Shown: in pieces, positions 1-5,808 of the stretch
How the letters are laid out: each line of letters opens with the position of its first letter
Numbering within the stretch: position 1 is the stretch's first letter
Origin: Longimicrobiales bacterium
Lineage (GTDB): Bacteria > Gemmatimonadota > Gemmatimonadetes > Longimicrobiales > Gaopeijiaceae
Assembly: GCA_028280205.1 (NCBI GenBank)
Contig: JANQME010000009.1
Coordinates: 1 to 7,682, forward strand
Length of the DNA stretch: 7,682 nucleotides
Reading direction: 5' to 3'
Translations under genes and position numbers: made by a program
The notes under the pieces: model-generated
The model's input: only the letters and a program-made list of their open reading frames with translations
What the model was told of the DNA's origin: nothing
Database searches by the model: none

Positions 1-1423
1 TCCACGCCCGCAGCTTCGCGGGGCGTCGGCCGGAGCCGGTGTACTCCTCGAGGGTCACGTGGAAGTTGGACCCTCCGAAGCCGAAGGAGCTTACGGAGGC
101 CCGACGCGGATGATCACCCGCCCGGATCCACGGACGTGCTTCCGTGTTGATGTACAGCGGGCCGTCCTCGAGCCCGAGCTGGGGGTTCGGCTTCGAGACC
201 TTGAGCGTCGGGGGCAGCACCTTGTGGTGCAGCGCCAGCGCGGTCTTGATGAGACCCGCCGCTCCGGCCGCCGCCTTCGTGTGGCCAATCTGCGACTTCA
301 CGGATCCGAGGGCGCACCAGGAATCGGCACCCTCGTTGGCCGGCTCGAACACCGAACGCAGGCCACGAGCCTCCGCGGCGTCTCCCGCCCGGGTCGCCGT
401 CCCGTGCGCCTCGACGAGCTCGACCGTGGCGGGGCTGTATCCCGCGCGCTCGTACGCACGAACGAGCGCCTTAGCCTGGCCCTCGGGACGCGGCGCGTAC
501 ACGCTCGACCCCTTCCCGTCGGACGAGGCGCCCAAGCCGCGAATGACGGCGTAGATCGGATCGCCGTCCCGCTCGGCGTCCTCCAGCCGCCGGAGTGCGA
601 GCATCCCGACGCCCTCTCCGATGAGCGTTCCGTCGGCGTCCTCGGAGAACGGTCGGCAATCCCCGGTCGCGGAGAAGGCCGGCGTCTTCGAGAAGCACAT
701 GTACATGAGGATGTCGTTCAGCGCGTCCACGCCACCCGCGATCACCATGTCGCTGTCGCCGAGGTACAGCTCGTGGAGACCCGCCTGCAGCGCCGAGATC
801 GAGCTCGCGCAGGCGGCATCGGTCACGAAGTTGGAGCCGCCCAGGTTGAGGCGGTTCGCGATCCGGCCGGCGACCACGTTGCCGAGCAGACCCGGGAAGG
901 TGCTCTCCTGCCAAGGCTGGTAGTGGTCCTTGATCCGCTGGATGATCTCCTGGACCCGGCTCTCCGGCAGACCGGCCTCCCGCAGCGCGTTGCGCCAGAT
1001 GGGGTGCTGAAGCCTGGAGCCCATCTCGACGACGAGCTCGGTCGACGAAGCGACACCGAGAATGACACTGGTTCGTGCGTGGTCGACGTCCCCACCGAAG
1101 CGACCCGCATCCTCGAGCACACGCTTCGCCGCGATGAGCGCCAGGAGCTGTGCGGTGTCCGTGGCCGGGATGGTCGTCGGCGGCATGCCGAACTCCATCG
1201 GGTTGAACGCCACGGGGTCGATGTATCCGCCCCGCTTGGCGTAGGTCATGTCCGGCGCGGACGGGTCCGGGTCGTAGTAGTCTGCGATCAGCCAGGCGTG
1301 CGGCGGCACGTCCGTGAGCCGATCAGTGGCCGACACGATGTCGCGCCAGAACCCGAGAACGTCCTGGCTCCCCGCGAAGAGGGAGCTCATTCCGACGATG
1401 GCGATGGGGGGGGAGGTCGTCAT
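1..1423 (-). CDS. pfaA: PfaA-type polyunsaturated fatty acid / polyketide-like lipid synthase, N-terminal ketosynthase domain (partial, continues past left edge)
   Basis: The ATG at 1423-1421 opens a frame that stays open to the window edge, giving 474 visible residues. The protein begins MTTSPPIAIVGMSSLF, the usual start of a type I beta-ketoacyl synthase. All three catalytic elements are present: Cys205 in DAACASS, His340 in EAHGTAT and His381 in GHTKAAAG. This is therefore an active condensing domain, not a chain-length factor. The stretches NPMEFGMPP, ATDTAQLL, FPGLLGNVVAGRIANR and the domain end SFGFGGSNFHVTLEEY resemble PfaA ketosynthases more than modular PKS ones. PfaA-family proteins elongate chains by decarboxylative Claisen condensation and normally continue with acyltransferase, tandem ACP and ketoreductase domains, which would lie left of this window. 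The gene starts 7 bp after the pfaD stop, so the two are very likely cotranscribed and translationally coupled. Only a weak GGA lies near the ATG. The final product (EPA, DHA, ARA or another lipid) cannot be told from the KS alone. Confidence 0.88.
   Translation of the reverse strand, partial: MTTSPPIAIVGMSSLFAGSQDVLGFWRDIVSATDRLTDVPPHAWLIADYYDPDPSAPDMTYAKRGGYIDPVAFNPMEFGMPPTTIPATDTAQLLALIAAKRVLEDAGRFGGDVDHARTSVILGVASSTELVVEMGSRLQHPIWRNALREAGLPESRVQEIIQRIKDHYQPWQESTFPGLLGNVVAGRIANRLNLGGSNFVTDAACASSISALQAGLHELYLGDSDMVIAGGVDALNDILMYMCFSKTPAFSATGDCRPFSEDADGTLIGEGVGMLALRRLEDAERDGDPIYAVIRGLGASSDGKGSSVYAPRPEGQAKALVRAYERAGYSPATVELVEAHGTATRAGDAAEARGLRSVFEPANEGADSWCALGSVKSQIGHTKAAAGAAGLIKTALALHHKVLPPTLKVSKPNPQLGLEDGPLYINTEARPWIRAGDHPRRASVSSFGFGGSNFHVTLEEYTGSGRRPAKLRAW
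1406..1413 (-). repeat. C8 homopolymer at codons 4-6 of the pfaA-like gene
   Basis: Eight consecutive G on the plus strand read as eight C in the coding strand (Ser-Pro-Pro codons TCC CCC CCC), 9 bases after the start codon. Gain or loss of one base would shift the frame at the very beginning of a large synthase. It could be a slippage or phase-variation site, a sequencing-error hotspot, or just a by-product of GC-rich Pro codons. Confidence 0.9.
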
Positions 1424-1430
1424 CTATCCG

Positions 1431-3044
1431 TTATCGAAGTGGACGGGGTGAGAACGCACGGTCCGCCGGCGAGAGCGGGACGCCCGCCAGCCGAAGCTGG
1501 TTCGCACGGGACAGCCATGCGGCGCCCTCGAGCAGGTTGAGCCCGATCTGCACTACGGTGCGATTCTCGACGGGTTCGAGAAAGCTTCCTCTCGCCCAGT
1601 CGTTGAAGGCGCCCATCGCCGGACCGCACCAGATCTGGTAGTCCGCCCGGCGGCGGGTCTCGCCCGAGCGCGCCCACTGCGCGCCCATGAAGAGGTACCA
1701 GCGGAAGACGAGCGCCATGCGGTGCTTCGCATCGGCCTCCGCTCGTTCGATCTCGCTCGGGTTCCGCTCGGCGAAGAAGGCTTGCGTCTCGCTCCAGATC
1801 TCATCGACCGGCCGACCGAGGATCTGCCCTTCCAGCGCCTTCAGAACGTCGGGCGGCATCTCTTCGAAGGAGGCGTAGGTGCGGTAGATCCGGTACAGCT
1901 CACGACCCCGCTGCGCGAACATCGTGCCACGCTTGAGCACCTGGACCTCGACGCCCATCTCGAACATGTCCGCGGCCGGCGCCATGGCGACATCGGTCAT
2001 CGACGCTTCGGCGAGCATGCGTCGCCCGTCCTCGGAGAGCGCGGACTCGACGGTCGCCTGATTGACCGAGCCGGTCACGACGTACGCCGCGCCGGCGGAA
2101 AACGCCGAGACGATCGCCGCGGGTGTACCGAGCCCACCGCCCACGCCGACCCGGGCGCGCTCCGCGAAGCCGAATTCCTCCGCCGTTCGCTCGGCCAACT
2201 CCAGGATGCGCGGAAGGAGCACCGGAAGGGGACGGTTGTCCGTGTGTCCGCCCGAGTCCGCCTCGACCGTGATGTCGCCGGCGACCGGGATCTCCCGTGC
2301 AAGCGCAGCTTCATCGGCGGTCAGCTTACCGGCGTCCACGAGCGGCCGCAGGAGGGTCTCGGGGGCCGGGGAGAGGAAGGGGCGTGCGACCTCCACCCGC
2401 GAGACCTTGGCGAAGATGTGCGTGCGCCGTCGAATCGAGCCGTCGGGAGCCCGCCGGAGTCCTCTCGCCGAGAGGTAGACGATCGCGGGAGCGAGTCGCA
2501 TGAACGCGGACGCGGAGACGTTCGTGACGCCGCGCGCGAGCATCAGCTCCGCGAACTGCATCTCCATGTGCGTTTCCTGGGGGCTGTGGATCAGATTCGT
2601 GCCCCAGTTGCGCAGATCGGACCCGAGCGCCGTCCGGATCCGCGTCACCGCCTCGTCGATCTCGGGGATCGCGAGCCCCGCGCTTCCGAAGAACGTCATG
2701 AGTCCGGCGCGGGCAGCGGCGATCACCATGTCCGTCGAGGCGATCCCTCGAGCCATCTCCCCCACCACGTACGGGAATCGACACCCGTGCGCGGAAGCGA
2801 ACGACCGGTCGCCGAGCCACTCCGGATACACCGGCGGCAGGACGCCGACGAGGGCCTCGTCGGTGCCGATCGGCCCGGCCACGTTCCCGTTTGCAGCGAT
2901 TCGCGCCGCGCGCACGCCGCCGGGGCCGGCCACCACCGCGACGGGCGAGCGAACAGGGATACCGGCCGGTCCTGTGGGCGCCCCGTCGCTCATCGCGGGA
3001 TCATCCGCGGGCCGGAGCGCCTTCACGGCGGTTCGGACTTCCAT
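1431..3044 (-). CDS. pfaD: PfaD family enoyl reductase (FMN-dependent, nitronate monooxygenase-like fold) of a Pfa-type lipid synthase
   Basis: A complete 537-residue protein, about the usual length for PfaD. PfaD is a stand-alone, FMN-binding TIM-barrel enoyl reductase that acts in trans on ACP-bound chains of PUFA-type synthases. Family marks are easy to see: YVVGEMARGIAST (about 92-104), the GSAGL turn (120-124), GGHTDN (265-270), the glycine-rich phosphate/FMN loop GVGGGLGTP (300-308) followed by VTGSVNQ (323-329), KRGTMF with RELYRIYRTY (371-390), and the C-terminal signature DYQIWCGPAMGAFNDW (468-483) with NLLEGAAWLSRA (503-514). The ATG at 3044 is preferred because GAGGAG lies just before it. 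A second in-frame ATG at codon 18 (2993) has no such site. The stop is followed after 7 bp by the KS gene. Having pfaD as the first gene matches the myxobacterial pfa1-pfa2 order. Related PfaD proteins also serve trans-AT polyketide synthases, but the PfaA-like KS next door favours a lipid synthase. Confidence 0.95.
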   Translation of the reverse strand: MEVRTAVKALRPADDPAMSDGAPTGPAGIPVRSPVAVVAGPGGVRAARIAANGNVAGPIGTDEALVGVLPPVYPEWLGDRSFASAHGCRFPYVVGEMARGIASTDMVIAAARAGLMTFFGSAGLAIPEIDEAVTRIRTALGSDLRNWGTNLIHSPQETHMEMQFAELMLARGVTNVSASAFMRLAPAIVYLSARGLRRAPDGSIRRRTHIFAKVSRVEVARPFLSPAPETLLRPLVDAGKLTADEAALAREIPVAGDITVEADSGGHTDNRPLPVLLPRILELAERTAEEFGFAERARVGVGGGLGTPAAIVSAFSAGAAYVVTGSVNQATVESALSEDGRRMLAEASMTDVAMAPAADMFEMGVEVQVLKRGTMFAQRGRELYRIYRTYASFEEMPPDVLKALEGQILGRPVDEIWSETQAFFAERNPSEIERAEADAKHRMALVFRWYLFMGAQWARSGETRRRADYQIWCGPAMGAFNDWARGSFLEPVENRTVVQIGLNLLEGAAWLSRANQLRLAGVPLSPADRAFSPRPLR

Positions 3045-3047
3045 GTA

Positions 3048-3053
3048 CTCCTC
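3048..3053 (-). promoter_or_regulatory. Ribosome binding site of pfaD
   Basis: The minus strand reads GAGGAG-TAC-ATG. The match to the anti-Shine-Dalgarno sequence is strong but the spacer is short (3 nt). It still decides for the ATG at 3044 over the internal ATG at 2993. Confidence 0.6.
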
Positions 3054-3060
3054 GAAGCGA

Positions 3061-3081
3061 GACCCCGGAACACACCGGGTC
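3061..3081 (-). promoter_or_regulatory. Inverted repeat in the pfaD leader (possible mRNA hairpin)
   Basis: On the minus strand GACCCGG pairs with CCGGGGTC around a TGTGTT loop: seven base pairs with one bulged G. The 3' arm ends 7 nt before the GAGGAG ribosome site of pfaD, so the hairpin would sit just upstream of the initiation region. No T-tract follows, so a terminator for the upstream DUF1028 gene is unlikely. In the rest of the 168-bp gap the only AT-richer patch is around 3150-3180, reading TATGTT at 3157-3152 on the minus strand. It has no convincing -35 partner, so I make no promoter call. Confidence 0.35.
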
Positions 3082-3212
3082 GAGCTCGCTCTCCGATCGT
3101 GAAATCCCCGCTGATCCGAGCCCCTGGGGGCCGAATGCAGCGGGTCCGGGAAACATAACGGAATCGAAACGTAGAATTCCGGCGACGATCCCGACAGCGT
3201 GCTCGCGACCCC

Positions 3213-4358
3213 TCAGCGGCGCACCCGCGTCATCTCGCGGAAGGCGGCGCGCACCTCCGCGGCCCGGCCGGCCGCCTCGAGCTCGGTCCACATGCGCTCG
3301 ATGGCGTCGGCGTCGACGAAGCCCGGCGGCGTTCCTCCCGATCCGCGGTACGAGAGACCCTGGTCCGCGCGGAAGGCGTCGACCGCCTCCGCGATCTCGT
3401 CGTCGAAGACGGCCGAGGTGTTCGTTCGGTCGAGCGATTCCGCGTCCGGCCGGAAGTAGCCGAGCTCGTGCAGGATGAGCTTCACCTGCCTCACGTCGCT
3501 CCCCACCGGCTGGGAGAGCTCGCGCCAGCCGAGCGTACCCGACACGGTGTCGTAGATACGGCGGAGCTCCGCCACGGGTGTCTTGTGCTCGCACACGTTG
3601 ATGTGCACGGTCTGACCGTCGGGGCGGCGGGCCATGCCCTCTCTCGGGTCGGCCACGATGACCGCCGCGGACTGGAGCCGGCCGACCCGGCGATCCCCGC
3701 CCACCGCCTGGCCCGCTCCGAGCGCCTCGACGAGCCGGTCGGCGAGGTGGCGCCCCGAACCCTCACTGGCTTCGAACGCCTCGGCGACCGCGTCGACGAC
3801 CTCGGGACCGACGAGCACGTTGCCCTGCGCCGCGTAGTTGGGGCCGGAGCGGTGTCCCGCCCAGGCGCCCGGCCCCGTGCCGGTGTGCTGCGCGGCCCGT
3901 CCGTCGACCGAGACCACGCCCACCTGTCGACGATCGCGGCCGGAGTCCTCGGAGGTCGCTCGGTTGAGCGCCTCCTGCGGTGACATCCCCTGCTCCAGCA
4001 TGTCGAGGAGCTCAGCGCCGTACTCCGTCCTGGTAGAAGCCTGTGTGGCGACTGCACCGACCCCTGCCCGGACCCAGGGGACGCCGTTGCCGACGCACGC
4101 CACCCGGGTGGTCACCGCCACTCCGGACTCCCCGGTCGCGGGATCGACGGCGGCGATCGAAAAGGTGTGGAAGAGGAGCTCGGGACCCCACGACGACGGC
4201 TCCTGGCCCGAGGCCGGTGCGGCGAGCACGGACAACCCGGCCGCGAGGACCCCACCGACGGCTCCACGCCATACGGCTCCGGGGCGCAGGATCGCCGGGG
4301 GGCGCCACGGAGAGGTGGGCTGCGGGAGAGCGGGAGTCGGCACGGGTCGGGTCTCCAC
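3213..4358 (-). CDS. Exported DUF1028 (Ntn-hydrolase-like) protein with C-terminal peptidoglycan-binding-like domain
   Basis: A 381-residue protein from a GTG at 4358. A second in-frame GTG at 4343 (codon 6) has GGAG 9 nt upstream and may be the true start. A hydrophobic stretch (about 28-47) ending APASGQE looks like a Sec signal peptide, cut near residue 50-52. The DUF1028 core starts at HTFSIAAVDPATGE (64-77). It continues with GVAVTTRVACVGNGVPWV, GVGAVATQA (99-107), RRQVG (143-147), QGNVLVG (178-184), GGD (220-222) and LQSAAVIV (228-235), all hallmarks of the family. Its fold belongs to the Ntn-hydrolase group; substrate and reaction are not established. Residues about 287-357 (VKLILHELGYF, AVDAFRADQGL, GFVDADAIERMW) look like the putative peptidoglycan-binding domain often fused to DUF1028. 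The inferred location is periplasm or cell wall. The gene is divergent from the SPFH gene and 168 bp upstream of pfaD on the same strand; no functional link to either is shown. Confidence 0.9.
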   Translation of the reverse strand: METRPVPTPALPQPTSPWRPPAILRPGAVWRGAVGGVLAAGLSVLAAPASGQEPSSWGPELLFHTFSIAAVDPATGESGVAVTTRVACVGNGVPWVRAGVGAVATQASTRTEYGAELLDMLEQGMSPQEALNRATSEDSGRDRRQVGVVSVDGRAAQHTGTGPGAWAGHRSGPNYAAQGNVLVGPEVVDAVAEAFEASEGSGRHLADRLVEALGAGQAVGGDRRVGRLQSAAVIVADPREGMARRPDGQTVHINVCEHKTPVAELRRIYDTVSGTLGWRELSQPVGSDVRQVKLILHELGYFRPDAESLDRTNTSAVFDDEIAEAVDAFRADQGLSYRGSGGTPPGFVDADAIERMWTELEAAGRAAEVRAAFREMTRVRR

Positions 4359-4529
4359 CGAAGGTTCGAAGGGTCCGGGAGGTTGCGTGGCGACGGATCA
4401 GCCGGCAAGCGCGCGCAGGGGCCCGCTCCGGGCGCGGCGCGACCGGCGAGTGAAGGGTGGTCCGAACCCGTCCGTATTGCATGGGGAGGCCGCCGAAACG
4501 CGACTACGGCAAAACCGGACGCCCCATCC

Positions 4530-4535
4530 TATAGT
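4530..4535 (+). promoter_or_regulatory. Candidate -10 element for the SPFH / zinc-ribbon pair
   Basis: TATAGT matches the sigma-70 -10 consensus at five of six positions. It stands out in a GC-rich 252-bp divergent intergenic region (4359-4610), 75 bp before the SPFH start codon. The -35 is poor: at 18-bp spacing the sequence is ACGGCA, three of six matches, at 4506-4511. I saw no sigma-54 type GG/GC element, although sigma-54 control is known for some psp systems. No good promoter for the divergent DUF1028 gene was found in the same region. Confidence 0.4.
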
Positions 4536-4569
4536 GGAGTCGACCGCGCTCCGGAACGCATCGGCGGTA

Positions 4570-4581
4570 CTCCTGCAGGAG
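4570..4581. repeat. 12-bp perfect palindrome in the SPFH gene leader
   Basis: CTCCTGCAGGAG is its own reverse complement. It lies between the candidate -10 at 4530 and the ribosome site at 4596. It could be an operator half-site pair or a 4-bp stem with a TGCA loop. About one or two such 12-mers are expected by chance in a window this size, so position is the only argument for it. Confidence 0.3.
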
Positions 4582-4595
4582 CGATCGTCACATAC

Positions 4596-4602
4596 GGGAG
4601 GA
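4596..4602 (+). promoter_or_regulatory. Ribosome binding site of the SPFH gene
   Basis: GGGAGGA lies 8 nt before the ATG at 4611. This strong Shine-Dalgarno fixes the start there, although the frame is open further upstream to 4167. The upstream part is antisense to the DUF1028 gene and does not resemble any protein family. Confidence 0.85.
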
Positions 4603-4610
4603 ATTCGGCC

Positions 4611-5741
4611 ATGGGCCTGTTCGACAAGATCAAGGGCGAGTTCATCGATGTCATCGAATGGACGGACTCGAGCCCGAACACACTCGTCTACCGCTTTCAG
4701 CGGCACGGAAACGAGATCAAGAACGGCGCGCAGCTCACGGTGCGCGAAGGCCAGACCGCGGTCTTCATCGACGAGGGTCAGCTCGCGGACGTCTTCCCGC
4801 CGGGCATGTACACGCTGGAGACGGAGAACCTGCCCATCCTCTCGACGCTGAAAGGGTGGAAGCACGGCTTCGAGAGCCCGTTCAAGGCCGAGGTCTACTT
4901 CGTCAGCACCCGCCAGTTCACGGACCAGAAGTGGGGCACGAAGAACCCGGTCACCATGCGCGATCCGGAGTTCGGTCCGGTCCGCGTGCGCGCCTTCGGC
5001 ACGTACGCCATGCGCGTCGACGATCCCGGCACCTTCCTGCGCGAGATCGTGGGCACCGACGGGCACTTCACCACCGAGGACGTCACGGACCAGGTGCGCA
5101 ACATCCTGGTCGCACGCTTCTCCGACGCGATGGCGTCGTCCGGGATCGCCGTCCTGGACATGGCCGCCAACTACGACGAGCTGGGCGAGAAGCTCCTCGG
5201 ACGCGTACACGACGACATGGAGGGGTACGGGATCGAGCTGCGCACGCTGCTCGTCGAGAACATCTCGCTCCCACCCGCGGTCGAAGAGGCGCTGGACAAG
5301 CGGACCAGCATGGGTGTGATCGGCGACCTGGACCGCTACACCAAGTTCCAGACCGCCGAGGCGATCGGGGACATGGCCGAGCAGGGAGGCGGAGGCGGCG
5401 ACATGATGGCGGGTGGCATGGGGGCCGGAATGGGCTTCGCGATGGCCAACCAGATCGGTCAGGCGATGAGCCCACAGCAGGGCAGCTCCGGTGGAGCACC
5501 GGCCCCGAGCGGAGGCGCGCCGCCCCCGCTGCCGTCTGCGCCGAAGTTTTTCGCCGCCATCGACGGCAAGCAGTCCGGACCGTTCGACGCCACGGCCCTG
5601 CGTCAGCAGATCGACGCGGGCGCGGTGACGCGCGAGACGCTCGTCTGGACCGAGGGCATGGCGAACTGGACCGCCGCGAAAGACGTCGACGCCGTCGCCG
5701 CGATGTTCGGCTCGGCTCCGCCGCCGCTCCCGCCTTCGTGA
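4611..5741 (+). CDS. SPFH domain protein with C-terminal GYF_2 domain (YdjI / 'virion core protein-like' family)
   Basis: A 376-residue protein beginning MGLFDKIKGEFIDVIEW, the typical start of YdjI-like proteins. The SPFH region spans about 25-235: LVYRF, LTVREGQTAVFIDEGQ (42-57), FPPGMYTL (62-69), VRVRAFGTYAMRVDDP (124-139) and VENISLPPAVEEALDKR (215-231). A short helix follows, then a Gly/Met-rich linker (about 258-310) ending in Pro residues. A GYF_2 domain occupies about 312-366 (FFAAIDGKQSGPF, LVWTEGMANW), with a Pro-rich tail PPPLPPS. There is no transmembrane segment, so membrane attachment probably comes through a partner or the amphipathic N-terminus. In Bacillus subtilis YdjI acts with PspA, YdjG and YdjH in membrane-stress response and forms membrane-associated assemblies. 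The next gene, 67 bp downstream, encodes a YdjG-like membrane zinc-ribbon protein, the expected partner. The role is inferred from family and context. Names such as 'virion core protein' are historical and do not indicate a virus here. Confidence 0.92.
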   Translation: MGLFDKIKGEFIDVIEWTDSSPNTLVYRFQRHGNEIKNGAQLTVREGQTAVFIDEGQLADVFPPGMYTLETENLPILSTLKGWKHGFESPFKAEVYFVSTRQFTDQKWGTKNPVTMRDPEFGPVRVRAFGTYAMRVDDPGTFLREIVGTDGHFTTEDVTDQVRNILVARFSDAMASSGIAVLDMAANYDELGEKLLGRVHDDMEGYGIELRTLLVENISLPPAVEEALDKRTSMGVIGDLDRYTKFQTAEAIGDMAEQGGGGGDMMAGGMGAGMGFAMANQIGQAMSPQQGSSGGAPAPSGGAPPPLPSAPKFFAAIDGKQSGPFDATALRQQIDAGAVTRETLVWTEGMANWTAAKDVDAVAAMFGSAPPPLPPS

Positions 5742-5745
5742 TCGA

Positions 5746-5792
5746 GGTCGGGCAGGTGGGCGCGGCCCGCGCCCCCTCCTCGAGACCCGACC
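5746..5792 (+). promoter_or_regulatory. Nested inverted repeat between the SPFH and zinc-ribbon genes (intercistronic stem-loop)
   Basis: The outer arms GGTCGGG (5746-5752) and CCCGACC (5786-5792) are exact complements. Inside them GGGCGCG (5758-5764) and CGCGCCC (5768-5774) form a perfect 7-bp stem with a GCC loop. The inner stem can extend by AGG/CCT (5754-5756 with 5775-5777) past one bulged T. The structure fills most of the 67-bp gap, begins 4 nt after the SPFH stop, and ends 16 nt before the next start. No T-run follows, so it is not a classical intrinsic terminator. An mRNA-stability or translation-tuning element that sets the ratio of the two proteins is more likely, as an inference. 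Confidence 0.6.
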
Positions 5793-5808
5793 CAGAACGA
5801 AGAGCCGC

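Noticed and set aside
59..1540. Long plus-strand open frame of 493 codons opposite the ketosynthase gene
   Set aside because: It is antisense to a clearly recognisable ketosynthase, is very Arg/His/Val-rich, shows no domain, and is the usual mirror frame in GC-rich DNA.
1722..3158. Plus-strand open frame of 478 codons opposite pfaD
   Set aside because: Arg/Gly/His-rich low-information protein with no recognisable motif; the minus strand carries an unambiguous PfaD.
4167..4610. Upstream extension of the SPFH frame to an earlier start (524-residue version)
   Set aside because: The extension overlaps the DUF1028 gene on the other strand and has no homology-like motifs. The strong GGGAGGA site at 4596 fixes the start at 4611.
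4611..5741. Viral origin suggested by the 'virion core protein' family name
   Set aside because: The name comes from an old similarity to a poxvirus protein. There are no phage genes, integrase or att-like sites in the window.
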